This document shows, piece by piece, positions 52,614 through 61,663 of a stretch of DNA of 64,000 nucleotides. This DNA comes from Neobacillus mesonae. Its GTDB lineage: Bacteria; Bacillota; Bacilli; Bacillales; Cytobacillaceae. The DNA lies in the NCBI RefSeq assembly GCF_023715155.1, contig NZ_JAMBNQ010000013.1:47877-111876 (forward strand), read 5' to 3'. The position numbers were made by a program, and so were the translations under genes. The first letter of the stretch is position 1. Every line of letters starts with the position of its first letter. The notes beneath the pieces were generated by a model. The model ran no database searches, was not told the DNA's origin, and saw only the letters and a program-made list of their open reading frames with translations.

Positions 52614-54830
52614 TTAATCTTCGAGCTGGAACGTATGGGTGAAATGAGCCTTGCCATTTTCATCCTTAATTTCGACGGTTGCTTTTTGTGTTGCAGGGTC
52701 AATACGGAATACGCCGAAGTTGAAGAAGTTTCCTTCCGCATATAATTTTTCAGGGCCGAAGGTTGGGTCGAGTGTTCCTGGATTAATTTTCACTGCGCCG
52801 ATCGGACCGCTGATAAGTTCGTTGTAATCTGTTTTTCCGTCTTGATTGGCATCATATTTAATCACTTCGGCAAAATGGACGTCGGTTGTGACGAAGAAGA
52901 CGTTTTTGATTTTATTCTTCACAATAAAGTCAGAGATTTCCTTGAACTCAGTTTCAAATCCTGTTGGATCATTCGGGTTTACATTGTTGCCATTTGCCCA
53001 GCCGTCTCTTGCCAATGCCTTACCAGTTGGAATGGAGATTGGCACAGATGATGCGACTAGTTTCACTTTTGCATCAGACTCAAGAAGCTGCTGTTTCAGC
53101 CATTCTACTTGTTCATTTCCAAGCATCGTTTTATTCGGTCCGTCTGCCTGGGTGTTAGGAGAGCGGTAGCCGCGGTTGTTCAAAATCACCATATCCATTG
53201 TGTTTCCCCAAGAATACTTGTGGTACAGCTTGTCCGCGTCACTGCGTTCATCTGAAATTGGCCAGTAGTTTTCAAACGCGCGTAATCCGGTTGGAGTCAG
53301 CGGCTGGGACGGGCCGGAGAAGTCATTGGTTACTTCATGGTCATCCCAAATGGCGTAAGTTCCTGTTTTCTGCAAGAGGCTGCGGAATCCTTTATCTGTG
53401 CGGATTTCTTTATACTTTGCCCAGAAATCCTCTACTTTTTGTGAAGGAGGATTCGGTACAGCTGGTGTTGGACTGTCTGCATAAATTGTGTCTCCGCTGA
53501 ATAGGAAGAAGTCAGGATTTAACGCGGACATCGCTTCGAACGATTTATATGGCGGAATCACGCCATGACCGCCTGTATCTCCGCCCCAAACCATCGTCAA
53601 TGGTTTTAAGCTGTTTTCCTCCGGCGCTGTTTTAAATGAACCATTGGCAGAATACTTGCTGGAAACAGCATGTGCCCGGTAATAATACTTGGTATCCGGC
53701 TTTAACCCGTCCACTTTTACTTTTACGGTAAAATCGTTCTTGGCATCTGCCTTGCTTGTTTTCACAATGGTATTATGTTTGAATGTGCTGTCTGTAGAAA
53801 TTTCAAATTGCACGTTGGCTTTTTCGCTGGCTCTGGTCCAAAGGACAGCAGAAGAATCGGTCACATCACCGCTTGCCGCACCGTGTGAAATAAACGGCTT
53901 GTCCAAAAGATTCTCATATTGATCCGGGTAGTTGGTGAATTGCCCGTCAACGCCAAGAGAGGTCAGCGAAACCATATCATCCTGAGAATTAACAGTCCAA
54001 GGGTGTACAAGAAGCTTGTTCTCATGGGCAGCTTGCATCAGCTTCGGAACCACTAATTCTTTGCTTGGGCCTACCCCTGCTGCATAGTCAGAGATTCGCT
54101 TCATTTCCTGGAATACATCTTTGCCGTTCAGCATTTTTGCATTATATAGCTGAATCAGTTTTACATTTGGGGCAAGTTCATGCACCTTTCGAAGGCTATC
54201 CTCACTAAATGATTCGAGGAATAATTTCTTTTCATCCAGGACATTGGTCTTTTTCAAGATGTCAATTACTTTCTCTTCCATTCCCGGATAGACATTTGGC
54301 GCTTTTGTTTCCATGTAAAGACCGACCTTGCCATTTCCGTGCTTCTTGACGAATTGAATGGCTTCCTCAAGTGTCGGTACTTTTTGGCCAATGTACGCTT
54401 GTTTCGCTCGCTCCGGATAGGCCTTATTAAACCATGACCCTGCATCAAGACGCTTAATTTCATCAAGCGTGAAATCTTTTACCCGCCATGATGTCCGGTC
54501 TGGAAAAACTTCCTTGACATTGGTGGTTCGATTCAGTGTTTCATCATGCATGGCGATCAATTGGCCGTCTTTGGTCATTTGTAAATCAAATTCAACATAA
54601 TCAGCCTTCATGGTGATGGCTTGTTTATAGGCGGCAAGTGTATGCTCCGGACCGTATCCAGAGGCACCTCGGTGGGCGATGACCGCTGCATCGGAGTTAA
54701 GTGGTTTTAAGGTGGATTGTCCGTTATCTGTTGCGGAAATTTCAATTGGTTTTGCTAAAACGGCATAGGGAGCAGCCGCTGAAACGGAAATGGACAGGCA
54801 GGCTAGTCCGGCTAGTAAACTCTTTTTCAT
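52614..54830 (-). CDS. secreted fusion: glycerophosphodiester phosphodiesterase + PhoD alkaline phosphatase
   Basis: 738 aa. Signal peptide 1-26 (KKSLLAGLACLSISVSAAAPYAVLA). The GDPD domain covers about 48-305: VIAHRGASGYGPEHTLAAY, VEFDLQMTKDGQLIAMHDETLNRTTN. The PhoD N-terminal strand domain covers about 312-400 (HGAASGDVTDSSAVLWTRASE). The PhoD catalytic part covers about 405-725: VWGGDTGG, FLFSGDTIYAD, AIWDDHEVTNDF, FFVTTDVHFAE. GDPD frees glycerol 3-phosphate and PhoD can release phosphate or cut teichoic acid. A Pho box precedes the gene. Normal relatives carry one domain only. Confidence 0.9.
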   Translation of the reverse strand: MKKSLLAGLACLSISVSAAAPYAVLAKPIEISATDNGQSTLKPLNSDAAVIAHRGASGYGPEHTLAAYKQAITMKADYVEFDLQMTKDGQLIAMHDETLNRTTNVKEVFPDRTSWRVKDFTLDEIKRLDAGSWFNKAYPERAKQAYIGQKVPTLEEAIQFVKKHGNGKVGLYMETKAPNVYPGMEEKVIDILKKTNVLDEKKLFLESFSEDSLRKVHELAPNVKLIQLYNAKMLNGKDVFQEMKRISDYAAGVGPSKELVVPKLMQAAHENKLLVHPWTVNSQDDMVSLTSLGVDGQFTNYPDQYENLLDKPFISHGAASGDVTDSSAVLWTRASEKANVQFEISTDSTFKHNTIVKTSKADAKNDFTVKVKVDGLKPDTKYYYRAHAVSSKYSANGSFKTAPEENSLKPLTMVWGGDTGGHGVIPPYKSFEAMSALNPDFFLFSGDTIYADSPTPAVPNPPSQKVEDFWAKYKEIRTDKGFRSLLQKTGTYAIWDDHEVTNDFSGPSQPLTPTGLRAFENYWPISDERSDADKLYHKYSWGNTMDMVILNNRGYRSPNTQADGPNKTMLGNEQVEWLKQQLLESDAKVKLVASSVPISIPTGKALARDGWANGNNVNPNDPTGFETEFKEISDFIVKNKIKNVFFVTTDVHFAEVIKYDANQDGKTDYNELISGPIGAVKINPGTLDPTFGPEKLYAEGNFFNFGVFRIDPATQKATVEIKDENGKAHFTHTFQLED

Positions 54831-54881
54831 TTTTCTATCACTCCTAGTAGTATGTATTCGGTTCTAAACATATAGGAGCAA

Positions 54882-54920
54882 TATTGAGCGGGTGTTAATA
54901 GAGTATGAATACTCTGTAAA
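54882..54920 (-). promoter_or_regulatory. Pho box (PhoP-binding repeats)
   Basis: On the minus strand TTTACA, TTCATA, TTAACA and TCAATA occur at an exact 11-bp period (54920, 54909, 54898, 54887 as first bases), like B. subtilis PhoP boxes TTAACA with 5-bp gaps. A TATATG-type -10 lies between it and the gene. Induction at phosphate starvation is expected. Confidence 0.7.
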
Positions 54921-55062
54921 TGGAGAAAAAACAGTTCCTTTTTCACATATTGCAGTTGTGAGAATGGAGTGGTTAATAGGAAAGAAGACCTGTATGCTGG
55001 CGACTTCTTTTTTCGAATGATTTCAAGTATCCTAAAAGAACAAGCAGCGATAGGAGGGTGAC

Positions 55063-56121
55063 ATGATGAAAAAAGTAGTGGCAGATGTGATTCAATTCCG
55101 CGGCTCCCATTATGATTTTGGGTTTAAACAGGGAGAGTTATTACGAGATTCTATTTTAGTGAAAAATAGGGAACGGCAGTGGAAGGTACGCAAACCGCTT
55201 TTTAAAATAGAGGTCGAAGAAACGAAACAAGTTTTTCAGCGTCTGGCTCCGCCTATTTGGGAAGAATTCGCAGGAATGCAGGAGGCCTTGGAATGGCCGA
55301 TGGAACGGGTATTACTGGAATTCGGCGGGTATCGGGTCAATATTCGTCCTTCAGGCTGCTCCATTTATGTAGGGGAGAACTTCATGATCCGCAATTATGA
55401 TTACCACCCCAAAACCTATGACGGGCGTTTGACGGTTTACCAGCCGACGGACGGGGGATATGCGGTGATTGGCCCGAGTCAGAAAATTACCGGCCGATGT
55501 GATGGGCTAAATGAAAAAGGTTTGTCGATGGGGTATACCTTTATGAACCGGAAACGCCCGGGTGACGGCTTTATCTGCCATATGATTGGCAGGCTGATGC
55601 TTGAACTTTGTGCGAATACGGAGGAAGCGGTTGATTTATTGAAAGAGATTCCCCACCGCGGTTCTTTCAGTTATGTACTATTTGATAGAAGCTGCGGGAA
55701 GCCGTATATTGTTGAGACATCGCCAAGAAGGGTGGAAGTCCACCGTGGATATGCCTGTACCAACCATTTTCGAGTGTTGACAGAGGAGAATCGCCATAAT
55801 CTCGATGACTCGAAGAAACGGCTCGAAATGATAGAAGGAAACCAAGGTTTGAGCGGAAATGAGGCATACCATCTTTTAAATGACAGGGATCAAGGTGTAT
55901 TTTCTGATTTATACGGAAGTTGGGCAGGCACCATTCACACCTCCGCCTATTTTCCGAAAGAAATGGAAGTCTGGTTTGCCCTTGGCGGGGACCAGAAACC
56001 GTACAAGTTCGATTTTTCTAAATGGCTGAATGGGGAGGACCTCGTAGTGGAACAGATTGAGGGCAAGGTTGATACGGATATTCCATTTGTGAATATGGAG
56101 AAGGCGGATTGGTTTAGATAG
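55063..56121 (+). CDS. C45-family peptidase / acyl-CoA:6-APA acyltransferase-like protein
   Basis: 352 aa. Ntn-hydrolase fold with the self-cleavage nucleophile Cys99 in RPSGCSIYVG, the NYDYHP segment, GRCDGLNEKGLSMGYTFMN, and KPYIVETSPRRVEVHRG...CTNHF (C45 core). Relatives include penicillin acyltransferase and bacterial C45 hydrolases of unknown substrate. AGGAGGGTGAC precedes two in-frame ATGs (55063, 55066). It is monocistronic with a strong terminator. Confidence 0.87.
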   Translation: MMKKVVADVIQFRGSHYDFGFKQGELLRDSILVKNRERQWKVRKPLFKIEVEETKQVFQRLAPPIWEEFAGMQEALEWPMERVLLEFGGYRVNIRPSGCSIYVGENFMIRNYDYHPKTYDGRLTVYQPTDGGYAVIGPSQKITGRCDGLNEKGLSMGYTFMNRKRPGDGFICHMIGRLMLELCANTEEAVDLLKEIPHRGSFSYVLFDRSCGKPYIVETSPRRVEVHRGYACTNHFRVLTEENRHNLDDSKKRLEMIEGNQGLSGNEAYHLLNDRDQGVFSDLYGSWAGTIHTSAYFPKEMEVWFALGGDQKPYKFDFSKWLNGEDLVVEQIEGKVDTDIPFVNMEKADWFR

Positions 56122-56126
56122 TGATA

Positions 56127-56159
56127 GGGTGTCCAGCTCTTGCTGGACCCCTTTTTTTA
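56127..56159 (+). terminator. terminator after C45 gene
   Basis: GGGTGTCCAGC pairs with GCTGGACCCC (one mismatch), followed by seven T. Confidence 0.88.
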
Positions 56160-56201
56160 TTGGGGAGTGATGAAGGCTGGTTGGTTTATTTTGAAAATGG
56201 A

Positions 56202-56247
56202 ATAGGATTACTTTCTTCAGCATCTTCCTGAAAGAAAGTAATCCTAT
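56202..56247 (-). terminator. hairpin after the second GntR gene
   Basis: ATAGGATTACTTTC and GAAAGTAATCCTAT are perfect inverted repeats with an extended imperfect CTTCAG/CTGAAA neck. On the minus strand TCCATTTTC follows. Confidence 0.65.
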
Positions 56248-56303
56248 GTAGAATAGTTTTTCATTCCTTTTCCCATTTTTTCGGGTTGAATGTTAAGGCT
56301 GGA

Positions 56304-56936
56304 TTAGAAATTAAAGATCTCTTTGCCTGTTAAAAGATGTTTCTTCATCACATTTTTAGCATTTTCAAAGTCTTGTTCCCTTAGGTAGTCATTAATACTA
56401 ATATGGTCGTCAATAGATCTTTGCATTTTGGATAAATCTCTAGTAAACCTCCTCATCGCATGTTGAAATAAGCGGTCATTCACGTCATTTAAAATTTTAA
56501 TAAAATAATCGTTATCGAAGGCCTTTAAAAATATCTTATGATATTCCAAATCTGACTTAATAAACCCGTATACATCTTTTTGTTTCATGAGGGATTTTTG
56601 TTCTCTAACTTTTTCTTCTAATTGTTGTAAATGTTCATCTGTAAATTGATCTGACATTCTTTCAAATGTGTATAATTCGATTGCCAGCCTAACATTCGTT
56701 AAATCGTTGGCCTCTTTTGCAGACACTTCTTTAATATAGGCTCCTCTTTGAGGGGATATCTCGACCATGTTCCCGCTTTGAAGTCTTTGTAAGGCCTCGC
56801 GGATAGGGGTCCTGCTCATATTTAAAATCTTTACGAGTTCATTTTCAGATAAAAAAGGACCCTCAAACTCCTCGCGGATAATCATATCTTTAATTTTCTC
56901 ATAGGCAATATCTTTTAAATAGATCTTTTTCTCCAA
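56304..56936 (-). CDS. GntR family (FCD) regulator of the second TRAP operon
   Basis: 210 aa. Winged helix at about 8-70 (AYEKIKDMIIREEFEGPFLSENELVKILNMSRTPIREALQRLQSGNM) and FCD domain 80-205 (VRLAIELYTFERM, LEYHKIFLKAF, HISINDYL). The start is uncertain: TTG 56936 is 6 nt past AGGTG, GTG 56939 and 56945 are closer. It is the last gene of the operon, 15 nt after the nitrilase. The palindrome TTGTATACAA near the operon promoter is a plausible target. Confidence 0.87.
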   Translation of the reverse strand: MEKKIYLKDIAYEKIKDMIIREEFEGPFLSENELVKILNMSRTPIREALQRLQSGNMVEISPQRGAYIKEVSAKEANDLTNVRLAIELYTFERMSDQFTDEHLQQLEEKVREQKSLMKQKDVYGFIKSDLEYHKIFLKAFDNDYFIKILNDVNDRLFQHAMRRFTRDLSKMQRSIDDHISINDYLREQDFENAKNVMKKHLLTGKEIFNF

Positions 56937-56959
56937 CACAAACACCTGCTATTTTCATA

Positions 56960-57772
56960 TTATTTACTAACGAAACTTAATTTTCTATGTGCCAGGCAAG
57001 GAATACTTTCTCTGGCATTCTCAACTCTTTCCATCTTCATTTCAGCCATAATAAATCCTTCATCTTCAGGTGCTCTTGCAATAACGGTCCCCCAAGGGTC
57101 GATGATCATACTATTCCCATAGCAGGCTTTACCTGGAGCAGTACTGCCATATTGTCCGGCTGCTATTACATAACATTGGTTTTCAATGGCGCGTGCACGT
57201 AATAAAACTTCCCAATGCAGCATACCGGTATACTGGGTGAAAGCAGCTGGGACAAATAACACTTTTGCTCCGTTAACGGCGTGGTTTCTAAATAATTCAG
57301 GAAATCTTAGATCATAACAAATACTTAAACCAGCCTTTCCAAAAGGTAAATCAACAAGTACAGGTGAGTCGCCCCCTTGAATGGTGCTAGATTCTTTATA
57401 ACTTGGCATGCCGTTTATTTCAATATCAAATAAATGGATTTTGTTATATTTTCCAATTACTTCACCATTAGGATTGATAATAAAACTAGTATTATAGGAC
57501 TTTTCTTCCGTAAATTTTTCTACTATACTGCCAGCATGGATGAAGACTTCGTTTTCCCGGGCCAGTTCTGAAAGCATTCTGGGTGTCTCTCCATTCGGAA
57601 TACTTTCAGCAGCAAACCTTTTCTCATGATCCTCTCCCATAAAATTAAAATATTCCGGAAGCGATATCAACTCAGCACCACTTTGAACTGCTTGAATGAT
57701 ATATTCTTTTGCTTTCCTTAGGTTTTCCTGTTTGTCTGACTTAGAGTTTAATTGAATAACGGCAACTTTCAT
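56960..57772 (-). CDS. carbon-nitrogen hydrolase (nitrilase superfamily) amidase
   Basis: 270 aa. Catalytic triad visible: Glu in LISLPEYFNF, Lys in GKYNKIHLFDIE, Cys in LSICYDLRFPELFR. The remaining sequence follows omega-amidase/Nit2-like proteins (VNGAKVLFVPAAFTQYTG, RARAIENQCYVIAAGQYG, DPWGTVIA). It may hydrolyse an alpha-ketoglutaramate- or oxamate-like amide to the acid imported or used by the operon. GGGAGG precedes the ATG. A 117-nt gap separates it from dctM. Confidence 0.88.
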   Translation of the reverse strand: MKVAVIQLNSKSDKQENLRKAKEYIIQAVQSGAELISLPEYFNFMGEDHEKRFAAESIPNGETPRMLSELARENEVFIHAGSIVEKFTEEKSYNTSFIINPNGEVIGKYNKIHLFDIEINGMPSYKESSTIQGGDSPVLVDLPFGKAGLSICYDLRFPELFRNHAVNGAKVLFVPAAFTQYTGMLHWEVLLRARAIENQCYVIAAGQYGSTAPGKACYGNSMIIDPWGTVIARAPEDEGFIMAEMKMERVENARESIPCLAHRKLSFVSK

Positions 57773-57889
57773 AAAAAATCCTCCCGATTTAGGTAATGGT
57801 AAACATCTCTATTTTGCTGAATAATCAGCTCCCTAAAATTGGAAGATATACTGCTATTCTATTCATTTAGGGGCTGAAGTATGAAAGGT

Positions 57890-59176
57890 CTACTGAGAAC
57901 TAAGAAGTGATGGCAGCCATAATGAGAGTTGAGGGAAATACGTGATTAAAACGAGTGCGATGATTAATGGAATATAGAATGGAATAATACTCTTTACAAT
58001 GCTTTCGAATGGTATTTTTCCAACTCTGCTCATGACATATAATCCTAAACCAACTGGCGGTGTAGCCATTCCGATTAATAGGTTATAGCACATTACGATT
58101 CCGAAATGGATTCGATCAATACCTAAACTATCAATGATCGGTAATAAAATGGGAATCATGATTAATTTGATTGGAATTCCTTCCATAATACTTCCTAAGA
58201 ATAGAAGAAGAATATTAATGATTAAAAGCATGAAGAATTTATTTTCTGTGACATCTAATAGAAAGTCAGATAATAATACAGGTAATTGCTCGGCAGATAT
58301 AATCCATCCCATTGCTGATCCCACGCCTATAAGGAACATGATAAGTGCGGTTGAATGAATAGAGGAAATGAAACCCTCTTTTAAACTTGCCCATGTAAAT
58401 TCCTTATAGATTGCTGCACAAATTAAAGAATAGATGACGGCTATAAGTCCTGCTTCGGTTGGGGTGACCACTCCTCCAAGCATTCCCCCTAATATGACAG
58501 CAGGTGCAAGCAGTGCGAAGAATCCATCTTTAAATGTTTTTCCTAATGTTTTTAGTTCAAAAGGTGCAGGGGGAGGAGCTGTAATGGTTCCTTTTGTTAC
58601 TCCAAAATGCACATATACAGCAAGTGTCAGTGCAATAATTAAGCCGGGAATAATTCCTGCCATAAATAACTTTTCCACTGAAACTTCTGCTAGATAGGCA
58701 TAAACAATTAGAGGAACACTAGGCGGGATAATGGCGCCTATAACCGAAGAAGCTAAGGTTAATGCGGCGCTAAAGGGTTTTCTGTATCCTTTATCAACCA
58801 TTGCTTTTAACTCAACTGCCCCTAAACCTGCTTGGTCACCAACTGCTGTGCCTGAGATTCCGGCAAAAATGACACTTGCAAAAATATTAACCTGTGCAAG
58901 GCCGCCTCTTATATGCCCAAGAAGTGCTGTGCAGAAATCAAAAATACGCTGCGTAATCCCGGATGTATTCATTAAATTTCCTGCTAATATGAAAAGTGGA
59001 ATGGCTAGTAAGGTATATCCTTTAATCCCTTCTACAATCGTTAAAGATATCACCTCTGTTGCGTAGCCGCCCATGAATAATGCGACGATGGTTGCGATGG
59101 CCATGGAAAATGAAACGGGAAAACCGATGCCTAGAAGAACAAGGAAGATAATAAACATTGATAAACCGATAACCAT
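57890..59176 (-). CDS. dctM: TRAP transporter large permease (DctM), second system
   Basis: 428 aa. FGIGFPVSFSMAIA-like start, LLAIPLFILAGNLMNTSGIT, GGLAQVNIFASVIFAGISGTAVGDQAGLG, IPPSVPLIVYAYLAEVSVEKLFMAGIIPG, VVTPTEAGLIAV and TPPVGLGLYV. It is distinct from the DctM at 27274; the two systems have different partners and regulators. It starts 1 nt after the dctQ stop. Confidence 0.92.
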   Translation of the reverse strand: MVIGLSMFIIFLVLLGIGFPVSFSMAIATIVALFMGGYATEVISLTIVEGIKGYTLLAIPLFILAGNLMNTSGITQRIFDFCTALLGHIRGGLAQVNIFASVIFAGISGTAVGDQAGLGAVELKAMVDKGYRKPFSAALTLASSVIGAIIPPSVPLIVYAYLAEVSVEKLFMAGIIPGLIIALTLAVYVHFGVTKGTITAPPPAPFELKTLGKTFKDGFFALLAPAVILGGMLGGVVTPTEAGLIAVIYSLICAAIYKEFTWASLKEGFISSIHSTALIMFLIGVGSAMGWIISAEQLPVLLSDFLLDVTENKFFMLLIINILLLFLGSIMEGIPIKLIMIPILLPIIDSLGIDRIHFGIVMCYNLLIGMATPPVGLGLYVMSRVGKIPFESIVKSIIPFYIPLIIALVLITYFPQLSLWLPSLLSSQ

Positions 59177-59177
59177 A

Positions 59178-59675
59178 TTATTGATCCCCCTCTTCCGCAG
59201 CGAAAAGATCTAATTGTGATGTCAGTACCATGATTAATTGGTGGATGGAATATAGAACAATCAGGATCATTAGAAAAGCTAATGGTGCGATAAACCATGC
59301 AGATGATGCTTTCATAATAGTTGTCATTTTTTCAAGATGACTGATGGTTAGTTTTGTAGTAAAAATAAGCATGATAAACGAGACAGCAAATAGTAAAATA
59401 CTATTTACTGCTCCTGCTAATTTTTTAATCTTTGCATTACATTTTTGTACAAGAAAGGTGATTGAAATGTCCTCGCGAATCACCACAATTTTTCCAAAGC
59501 CTAAAAAGGTAATCCAGCAAATTAAAATGGAAGCAAACTCTTGTGACCATACAAATGAATAATGGAAGAAATACCTGGAAGTGACCTCCATGGTTAATAG
59601 GACAATCAAACCTAAGAAGGCGATTAGGGCCACGAACAGATAGAGGTTTGCAATCCTATCTATGATTTTCTTCAT
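59178..59675 (-). CDS. dctQ: TRAP transporter small permease (DctQ), second system
   Basis: 165 aa, four helices: LFVALIAFLGLIVLLTMEVTSRYFFHYSFVWSQEFASILICWITFLGFGKIVV is the usual DctQ first half with SRYFF and a W-x-E-E-like segment. ATG 59675 is preferred over the GTG one codon upstream. GGGGAG precedes it. Confidence 0.88.
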   Translation of the reverse strand: MKKIIDRIANLYLFVALIAFLGLIVLLTMEVTSRYFFHYSFVWSQEFASILICWITFLGFGKIVVIREDISITFLVQKCNAKIKKLAGAVNSILLFAVSFIMLIFTTKLTISHLEKMTTIMKASSAWFIAPLAFLMILIVLYSIHQLIMVLTSQLDLFAAEEGDQ

Positions 59676-59693
59676 CACAGCTCCCCTGTTCTA

Positions 59694-60710
59694 TTATTTG
59701 ATAGATTTGATTTGATCGACATAACCTTTCGGAAGCTTTCCTTCCTTTTCAAGTTGGTAATGGAAGTCAGCGAAAGCATTAACCCATTCCTCTTTATTAA
59801 TTTCAAATATTTCAATGTGATGTTCCTTTTTCATAAGCTCCAGGTGTTCTTTTACTTCCTTATCCGTCAGCTCTTTCGCATACTCACCGGTTTCGTTGGC
59901 GGCGTCGATTAAAATCTTTTGCTGCTCCTTTGATAGGCTGGAGAATTTATCTTCATTTATAGCGATGACAACGTCCTGTGGATATTCATCAATAACCGTC
60001 ATGTAAGGTGCAACTTCTGAAAATTTCATCGGCCATACCAAGGAAATAGGGGAGGTAACGGCATCAACTAGATTTTGTTTTAATGCTAAGTAAGTCTCTG
60101 TCCATGCAACTACGGTTGGATTTGCTTCTACAGACTTATAGGCGGAAGAATAAAAGGCTGATTCAAATGAACGGAGTTTAAGCCCTTTTAAATCTTCAAC
60201 ACTCTTAATAGGTTTCTTAGATAACATGACTCTGTACGGACCGCGGACGAAATTCCGTTTTGTATTAAGGATGCGCACGCCTTTTTCAATCATCGCTTTA
60301 TTGACCTCTTGACCCATTTCGCCGGTGCTGTATTTTTGATAATGATCAAAATCCCTAAACAGATAAGGAATGCTGCCCACTTCCATTCTAGGATCGACAT
60401 CAGCGAATAGCGGCGCCCCTTCAGCATACATATCCTGTGAACCTAACTGCATATTATCCAGCTGTGTTGTTCCTTTGCCGAGCTGTTCAGCTGGATATAC
60501 TTTCACTTTTAATTCCCCATTGCTTCTTTCTGAAACGAGTTTGGCAAAGTGTTCAAATGCTTGCCCTTCTGCGGTATCTTGAGGCATTTTAGTTCCCAGC
60601 TTTAATTCAATTGTTTCTTTAGTACTGCCAGAAGAACTGTTATCATTGCCACAGGCACTTAACACGAAAATAAAGAGTAAGGCAATAACCCCTAATAGCG
60701 CTTTTTTCAT
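59694..60710 (-). CDS. dctP: TRAP transporter substrate-binding protein (DctP), second system
   Basis: 338 aa with lipobox LSAC. Marks: IELKLGTKMPQDTAEGQAFEHFAKLVSERSNGELKVKVYPAEQLGKG, the carboxylate-binding KGLKLRSFES, LALKQNLVDAVTSP and KFSEVAPYMTV. It defines the specificity of the importer; sequence alone does not name the ligand. Confidence 0.92.
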   Translation of the reverse strand: MKKALLGVIALLFIFVLSACGNDNSSSGSTKETIELKLGTKMPQDTAEGQAFEHFAKLVSERSNGELKVKVYPAEQLGKGTTQLDNMQLGSQDMYAEGAPLFADVDPRMEVGSIPYLFRDFDHYQKYSTGEMGQEVNKAMIEKGVRILNTKRNFVRGPYRVMLSKKPIKSVEDLKGLKLRSFESAFYSSAYKSVEANPTVVAWTETYLALKQNLVDAVTSPISLVWPMKFSEVAPYMTVIDEYPQDVVIAINEDKFSSLSKEQQKILIDAANETGEYAKELTDKEVKEHLELMKKEHHIEIFEINKEEWVNAFADFHYQLEKEGKLPKGYVDQIKSIK

Positions 60711-60757
60711 ATTTCATTCCCCGCTTCGTATAAGTTTTATAGGACCGGTGATCAAGG

Positions 60758-61429
60758 CTATTTACATAATTTCTCTTTCAATAATTCATCAGCTTTGGTT
60801 AAACTGCTCAATGCTGCTCCTTCGTCTAACAGCTTTTTCGTAACAGGTTCACGTTGTTCGCTGGCTTCCGCTTTTACTAATATTTCATCGTAAGATAGAT
60901 TAGGAGGTAAGACCAACACTCCGTTATCATCAGCTATGATTAAGTCCCCAGGCTCTACCACAACACCGCCGCACTGGACAGATGTATTAATTTCTCCGCT
61001 TTGTCCATACAGCTTCGTTGTGATTGGCGATAGGCCGGTAGCGAACACAGGGACCCCTATTTTTCTAATAGCCTGGATGTCTGTACAAGGACCATCAATA
61101 ATGATGCCTGCAAGTTTTTTTACATTTGCTGCATAGGCGACCATTTCCCCAACACATGCGTGTTTGGTATCACCGTTACGATCAATAATTAGGACATCCC
61201 CTTCTTCGGCAAGACTTACGGCCTTATGAACCATAGTAGAATCATTAACAGAGGTCCTTACAGTAAAGGCAGTACCAACTACTTTCACGTCTTGTAACAT
61301 AGATTTCACTCTAGGGTCCATAAATCCATAATGAAGATGGTGGCCAATTGTAGCGGGTTCTACCTTTTTAAATCTTTTTAGTACAACCTCTGTTAATTGT
61401 TCGTTTGTCACACGGTCTTGTATTCTCAT
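60758..61429 (-). CDS. RraA-like protein / 4-hydroxy-4-methyl-2-oxoglutarate aldolase family
   Basis: 223 aa. GTAFTVRTSVNDSTMVHKAVSLAEEGDVLIIDRNGDTKHACVGEMVAYAAN, GIIIDGPCTDIQAIRKIGVPVFATG and VVVEPGDLIIADDNGVLVLP are the RraA/HMG-aldolase marks, including the DGPCTD metal/substrate loop and the GE..A..A segment. AAGGAGGAG supports ATG 61429. As first gene of the TRAP operon it is more likely a catabolic aldolase or oxaloacetate decarboxylase than an RNase E regulator. Confidence 0.85.
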   Translation of the reverse strand: MRIQDRVTNEQLTEVVLKRFKKVEPATIGHHLHYGFMDPRVKSMLQDVKVVGTAFTVRTSVNDSTMVHKAVSLAEEGDVLIIDRNGDTKHACVGEMVAYAANVKKLAGIIIDGPCTDIQAIRKIGVPVFATGLSPITTKLYGQSGEINTSVQCGGVVVEPGDLIIADDNGVLVLPPNLSYDEILVKAEASEQREPVTKKLLDEGAALSSLTKADELLKEKLCK

Positions 61430-61452
61430 TTTATCTCCTCCTTGAATATCAC

Positions 61453-61462
61453 TTGTATACAA
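61453..61462. promoter_or_regulatory. candidate GntR operator
   Basis: TTGTATACAA is a perfect 10-bp palindrome of the FCD-GntR type, 24 nt upstream of the RraA-like start. CTTGAATA and TATTCAAG flank it symmetrically (61441-61448 and 61478-61485). Confidence 0.5.
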
Positions 61463-61663
61463 CTTATATATATGATGTATTCAAGAAAATATTAACCAAG
61501 TATTTAAAATCTCTAGATTATTTTTTGGAATGTGAAAGGATAGGAGTGCTGCAAGATTTAAATAGATTAAATCCCAAGAAATAGCCGCAATAGTTCTATC
61601 AACGTATGATAAAATGAATCATAGAAACCTAACTAAACAGGTACTGGAATAGGAGGAATATCT

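Noticed and set aside
56202..56247. Insertion-sequence end
   Set aside because: The 14-bp inverted repeat has a short loop and lies just after a gene end, which fits a terminator; no transposase or direct repeat is nearby.
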